Positions 6,156 to 8,439 of a DNA stretch of 8,439 nucleotides are shown piece by piece (position 1 is the first letter of the stretch; every line of letters begins with the position of its first letter). The notes under the pieces were generated by a model. That model did no database searches and was not told where the DNA came from. It saw only the letters and a program-made list of their open reading frames with translations. Source of the stretch: Planctomycetaceae bacterium (GTDB lineage Bacteria > Planctomycetota > Planctomycetia > Planctomycetales > Planctomycetaceae); the NCBI GenBank assembly GCA_016765335.1, contig JAESQE010000313.1, forward strand, positions 2,051-10,489. Direction: 5' to 3'. A program made the position numbers and the translations under genes.

Positions 6156-6168
6156 TAATGCTCCTCGG
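6156..6168 (-). promoter_or_regulatory. REP-borne Shine-Dalgarno for the zinc-ribbon gene
   Basis: Read on the minus strand, the edge of REP C gives CCGAGGAGCATTAA and then the ATG. GAGGAG is a strong ribosome-binding match at 6-nt spacing, and CCGAGGA is part of the repeat core shared by all three copies. This is the clearest Shine-Dalgarno site in the window, and it also supports the chosen start. Confidence 0.6.
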
Positions 6169-6217
6169 GTTGCTGCGCAACATCAGACGACCCTGAACGG
6201 GATCGTCTGAGCTACCC
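6162..6217 (+). repeat. REP element C (upstream of the zinc-ribbon gene)
   Basis: Runs from TCCTCGGG to GAGCTACCC in the same orientation as B. It carries the small hairpin GTTGC-TGC-GCAAC and then a main hairpin at 6183-6210 with the same TGAAC loop and bulged A as B. An extra A at 6182 breaks the outermost C-G pair of the main stem. It lacks the GGC right end seen in A and B. It lies 7 nt from the zinc-ribbon start codon and about 110 bp before the helicase start. Confidence 0.88.
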
Positions 6218-6328
6218 CTGATTTTTCAACAAATCTACTGACTGTTTACTCTTCGCTTAAGAAACTACAATGCCGATTGTACGTTGCGTAAAGGTGAACA
6301 ACAACCACTAGTAGAAATTGCGTTTGGA

Positions 6329-8329
6329 ATGGATGATCAGACTGAACCGGTGCTGACAAATTCGGAGCAGGTGCTAGGGCCGCAGGGGCGGATTGCTGCG
6401 CGGCTGGAAAAGTACGAATTCCGCCAGCAGCAGTTAGACATGGCTAATGCTGTCGAACAGGCAATTGCCAAGAAGGAACATCTGGTCGTTGAAGCGGGCA
6501 CCGGAACGGGAAAAAGCTTTGCGTATCTGGTGCCTGCCATTTTGTCGGTGCTTGATAATAAGTCTTCTGATTCCCAAAGTGGTCAGGGCAAAAAGCGAGT
6601 CATTATTTCGACGCACACGATCAGCTTGCAGGAACAGCTATTTACCAAGGATATCCCGTTTCTTAATGCGATCTTGCCGGTCGAATTCTCAGCCGTGCTT
6701 GTCAAAGGGCGTTCGAATTACGTCAGCTTGAGGCGGCTAAAAGGAGCCATCGAAAAAACGACTTCGCTTTTCCCGGAGCAGGAACAACTTCAGCAGTTGG
6801 AGGAAATCTCTAAGTGGTCAAAAACGACGACTGATGGTTCGGTTTCCGATCTCGGCTTTCGACCGTTGCCCGCTGTCTGGGACGAAGTGCGAAGCGAGCA
6901 TGGCAACTGCCTGGGCAAGAAGTGTCCGACTTACGACAAATGTTTGTATTACAAAGCTCGCAGACGGGTCTGGAATGCGGACCTGCTGGTGGTGAACCAT
7001 GCGTTGTTCTTTTCTGATTTAGCGTTACGACGAGATGGAGCTTCGATCCTACCCGATTACAATGCAGTCATTTTCGATGAAGCGCATACGTTGGAGCAGG
7101 TTGCTTCATCGCATCTGGGGGATTCGGTCGCGAATACTCAGATCAATTACATTTTGACGAAACTGTATAACGACCGCAGCAACAAAGGCTTGCTGGTGCA
7201 TCATAAATTCCGAGCGGGGCAGCTACAGGTCGCCAGGTTGTACTTTCTGGTTGATGAGCTTTTCGCAGCTGTTGCGCACCATATCGATTCTGTTGCAGAA
7301 AAGAATGGTCGTTTTCGCTCTCCGGTTAACATTGCCAATGCGGTTTCGCCCGAGCTGAATCAGTTAGCAAGCAGCATCGGCGAATTTGCGGAAAAGCTCG
7401 ATAAAGAAGAACAACGCATCGAATTGAAAGCCGCAGCTGATCGACTTTTTGGTTTGTCTGGATCCATTAAAAACTGGCTCGAACAAAGTTTAGAAGATGC
7501 TGTTTACTGGGGAGAAGTGAGTCGAGGCAGACAACAGCGGATCAAACTGGTTTCTGCTCCAGTTGAAATTGGGACGATTTTACGCGAGGAATTGTTCAAT
7601 CAAATCCCATCTGCAATTTTGACCTCTGCAACGATTGCGGTAGGAAGTCAATCGTTTGGTTTTGTGAAGAATCGTCTCGGCTTGACCAGCGGTGCCGAAT
7701 TGAAAGTAGGCAGCCCGTTCGATTTCAAAAAACAGATGAAGCTGATTCTCTGCAAAGACATGCCCGACCCCGCCAGCGAAGCAGCAGCTTATGAACGAGC
7801 AGTCGTCGAACGAGTCAAAAAATACGTCCTGCAAACACATGGCAAAGCTTTTGTGCTTTTCACCAGCTACAAAATGCTCAACATGTGTGCCGAACAACTG
7901 GCGGGCACGTTCAACGAACAAGGAATCAACTTATACTGCCAGGGCAAAGACATGCCCCGGTCATTGATGCTGGAACGCTTTCGAAATGATGAGGCTGCCG
8001 TGCTGTTTGGTTCGGATAGTTTCTGGCAAGGTGTGGATGTGCCCGGAGATGCGTTACAGAATGTGATCATTACGCGACTGCCATTTTCGGTGCCGGACCA
8101 TCCGTTACTAGAAGCGAGAGTTGAAAGAATCAAAAAACGTGGCGGCAACCCGTTCATGGAATATCAGGTGCCCGAAGCGGTCATCAAATTGAAGCAGGGC
8201 TTCGGACGATTGATTCGCACCAAAGATGATATCGGTCAAGTGGTCATTCTGGATCCACGCATCAAAACCAAACGCTACGGCAGAATCTTTTTGGATAGCT
8301 TGCCCGACTCACAAGTGATTGTTGAATAA
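6329..8329 (+). CDS. dinG: DinG/XPD-like superfamily 2 ATP-dependent DNA helicase
   Basis: An ATP-driven 5'-3' helicase of the DinG/YoaA/XPD type, expected to unwind R-loops, forks and repair intermediates. With the ATG at 6329 it has 666 residues. Motifs in order: the family N-terminus YEFRQQQLDMANAV (Q-motif-like), Walker A EAGTGTGKS (about 55-63), ISTHTISLQEQL (Ia), and an Fe-S-type insertion CLGKKCPTYDKC (C194, C199, C205). Then come LLVVNHALFFSDL, the DEAH box FDEAH (249-253), LTSATIAVGS (III), the motif V region SFWQGVDVPGD, and QGFGRLIRTKDD (VI). No N-terminal exonuclease domain is present. The first Fe-S cysteine of E. coli DinG appears replaced by Ser133 in KGRSNYVSLRRL, so cluster binding is uncertain. 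The start is also uncertain, because an in-frame TTG at 6284 would add 15 residues. Neither start has a good ribosome-binding site. The gene is transcribed away from REP C with no co-directional partner. Confidence 0.88.
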   Translation: MDDQTEPVLTNSEQVLGPQGRIAARLEKYEFRQQQLDMANAVEQAIAKKEHLVVEAGTGTGKSFAYLVPAILSVLDNKSSDSQSGQGKKRVIISTHTISLQEQLFTKDIPFLNAILPVEFSAVLVKGRSNYVSLRRLKGAIEKTTSLFPEQEQLQQLEEISKWSKTTTDGSVSDLGFRPLPAVWDEVRSEHGNCLGKKCPTYDKCLYYKARRRVWNADLLVVNHALFFSDLALRRDGASILPDYNAVIFDEAHTLEQVASSHLGDSVANTQINYILTKLYNDRSNKGLLVHHKFRAGQLQVARLYFLVDELFAAVAHHIDSVAEKNGRFRSPVNIANAVSPELNQLASSIGEFAEKLDKEEQRIELKAAADRLFGLSGSIKNWLEQSLEDAVYWGEVSRGRQQRIKLVSAPVEIGTILREELFNQIPSAILTSATIAVGSQSFGFVKNRLGLTSGAELKVGSPFDFKKQMKLILCKDMPDPASEAAAYERAVVERVKKYVLQTHGKAFVLFTSYKMLNMCAEQLAGTFNEQGINLYCQGKDMPRSLMLERFRNDEAAVLFGSDSFWQGVDVPGDALQNVIITRLPFSVPDHPLLEARVERIKKRGGNPFMEYQVPEAVIKLKQGFGRLIRTKDDIGQVVILDPRIKTKRYGRIFLDSLPDSQVIVE

Positions 8330-8336
8330 TCGAGAC

Positions 8337-8369
8337 CGTAGGCTGGAACAAACGAAGCGAAGTTCCGGC
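8337..8369. repeat. Palindromic intergenic repeat (GCTGGAAC/GTTCCGGC)
   Basis: GCTGGAAC (8342-8349) pairs with GTTCCGGC (8362-8369), 8 pairs with one T-G wobble, around a 12-nt AACGAAGCGA-type loop. It begins 8 nt after the helicase stop codon and may serve as its 3' end. The leading CGTAGGCTGG matches the complement of the repeat at 400-422, which points to one dispersed family. Confidence 0.6.
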
Positions 8370-8400
8370 AAATGCGACTGACACACAAGCGAAGTTGGGT

Positions 8401-8428
8401 GCCGCTGCTGGCTTGCCCAGCAGTGTGG
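8401..8428. repeat. Second palindromic repeat (CTGCTGG/CCAGCAG)
   Basis: CTGCTGG (8405-8411) and CCAGCAG (8417-8423) form a 7-bp stem with a CTTGC loop. The flanks GCC and GTGTGG look like a partly decayed continuation of a longer palindrome of the form CCACTGCTGG/CCAGCAGTGG. I associate this form with planctomycete intergenic regions from memory. It may continue past the window edge. Confidence 0.55.
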
Positions 8429-8439
8429 TCGCGGCAACA

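Noticed and set aside
5030..6217. Three repeats considered as a CRISPR-like array
   Set aside because: Only three copies, one inverted, with gene-sized intervals and internal hairpins, so these are REP elements rather than regularly spaced repeats.
6270..6311. ATG at 6270 as helicase start
   Set aside because: It is out of frame with the helicase and reaches a stop after 13 codons.

Overview
The window looks like the chromosome of a planctomycete. The evidence is the style of FolC, TruB and DinG-type helicase, short palindromic intergenic repeats of a kind I associate with that phylum, a REP-associated transposase, moderate GC, loosely packed genes and mostly absent Shine-Dalgarno sequences. 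The genus cannot be fixed by eye.

Layout. (1) 1-281: the C-terminal end of an IS4-type DDE transposase, running in from the left edge, followed by an untranslated stretch with two hairpins. (2) 533-961, minus: a small PilZ-domain protein, a candidate c-di-GMP effector, standing alone. (3) 962-1677: a gene-poor stretch holding one very short secreted-peptide ORF, possibly frameshifted. (4) 1678-4032, plus: two housekeeping genes in tandem, folC (folate polyglutamylation) and truB (tRNA pseudouridine 55 synthase). (5) 4072-4827, minus: a TauE/SafE-type membrane permease, convergent with truB. (6) 5030-6217: a REP/RAYT island. A Y1 (HUH) transposase gene lies between inverted copies of a structured repeat of about 56-68 bp. 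A small double-zinc-ribbon gene lies between two direct copies of the same repeat. (7) 6329-8329, plus: a DinG/XPD-like helicase in which one of the four usual Fe-S cysteines appears to be serine. (8) 8330-8439: two further palindromic repeats. The first is related to a hairpin near position 400.

folC and truB are core metabolism and tRNA modification, the helicase is replication/repair, and PilZ and TauE are stand-alone accessory functions. I see no multi-gene operon with an obvious novel pathway. The part most worth a second look is the REP island. The repeats abut the ends of both small genes to within 1-7 bp. One copy appears to supply the ribosome-binding site of the zinc-ribbon gene. 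The copies fall into two sequence classes, which suggests stepwise amplification.
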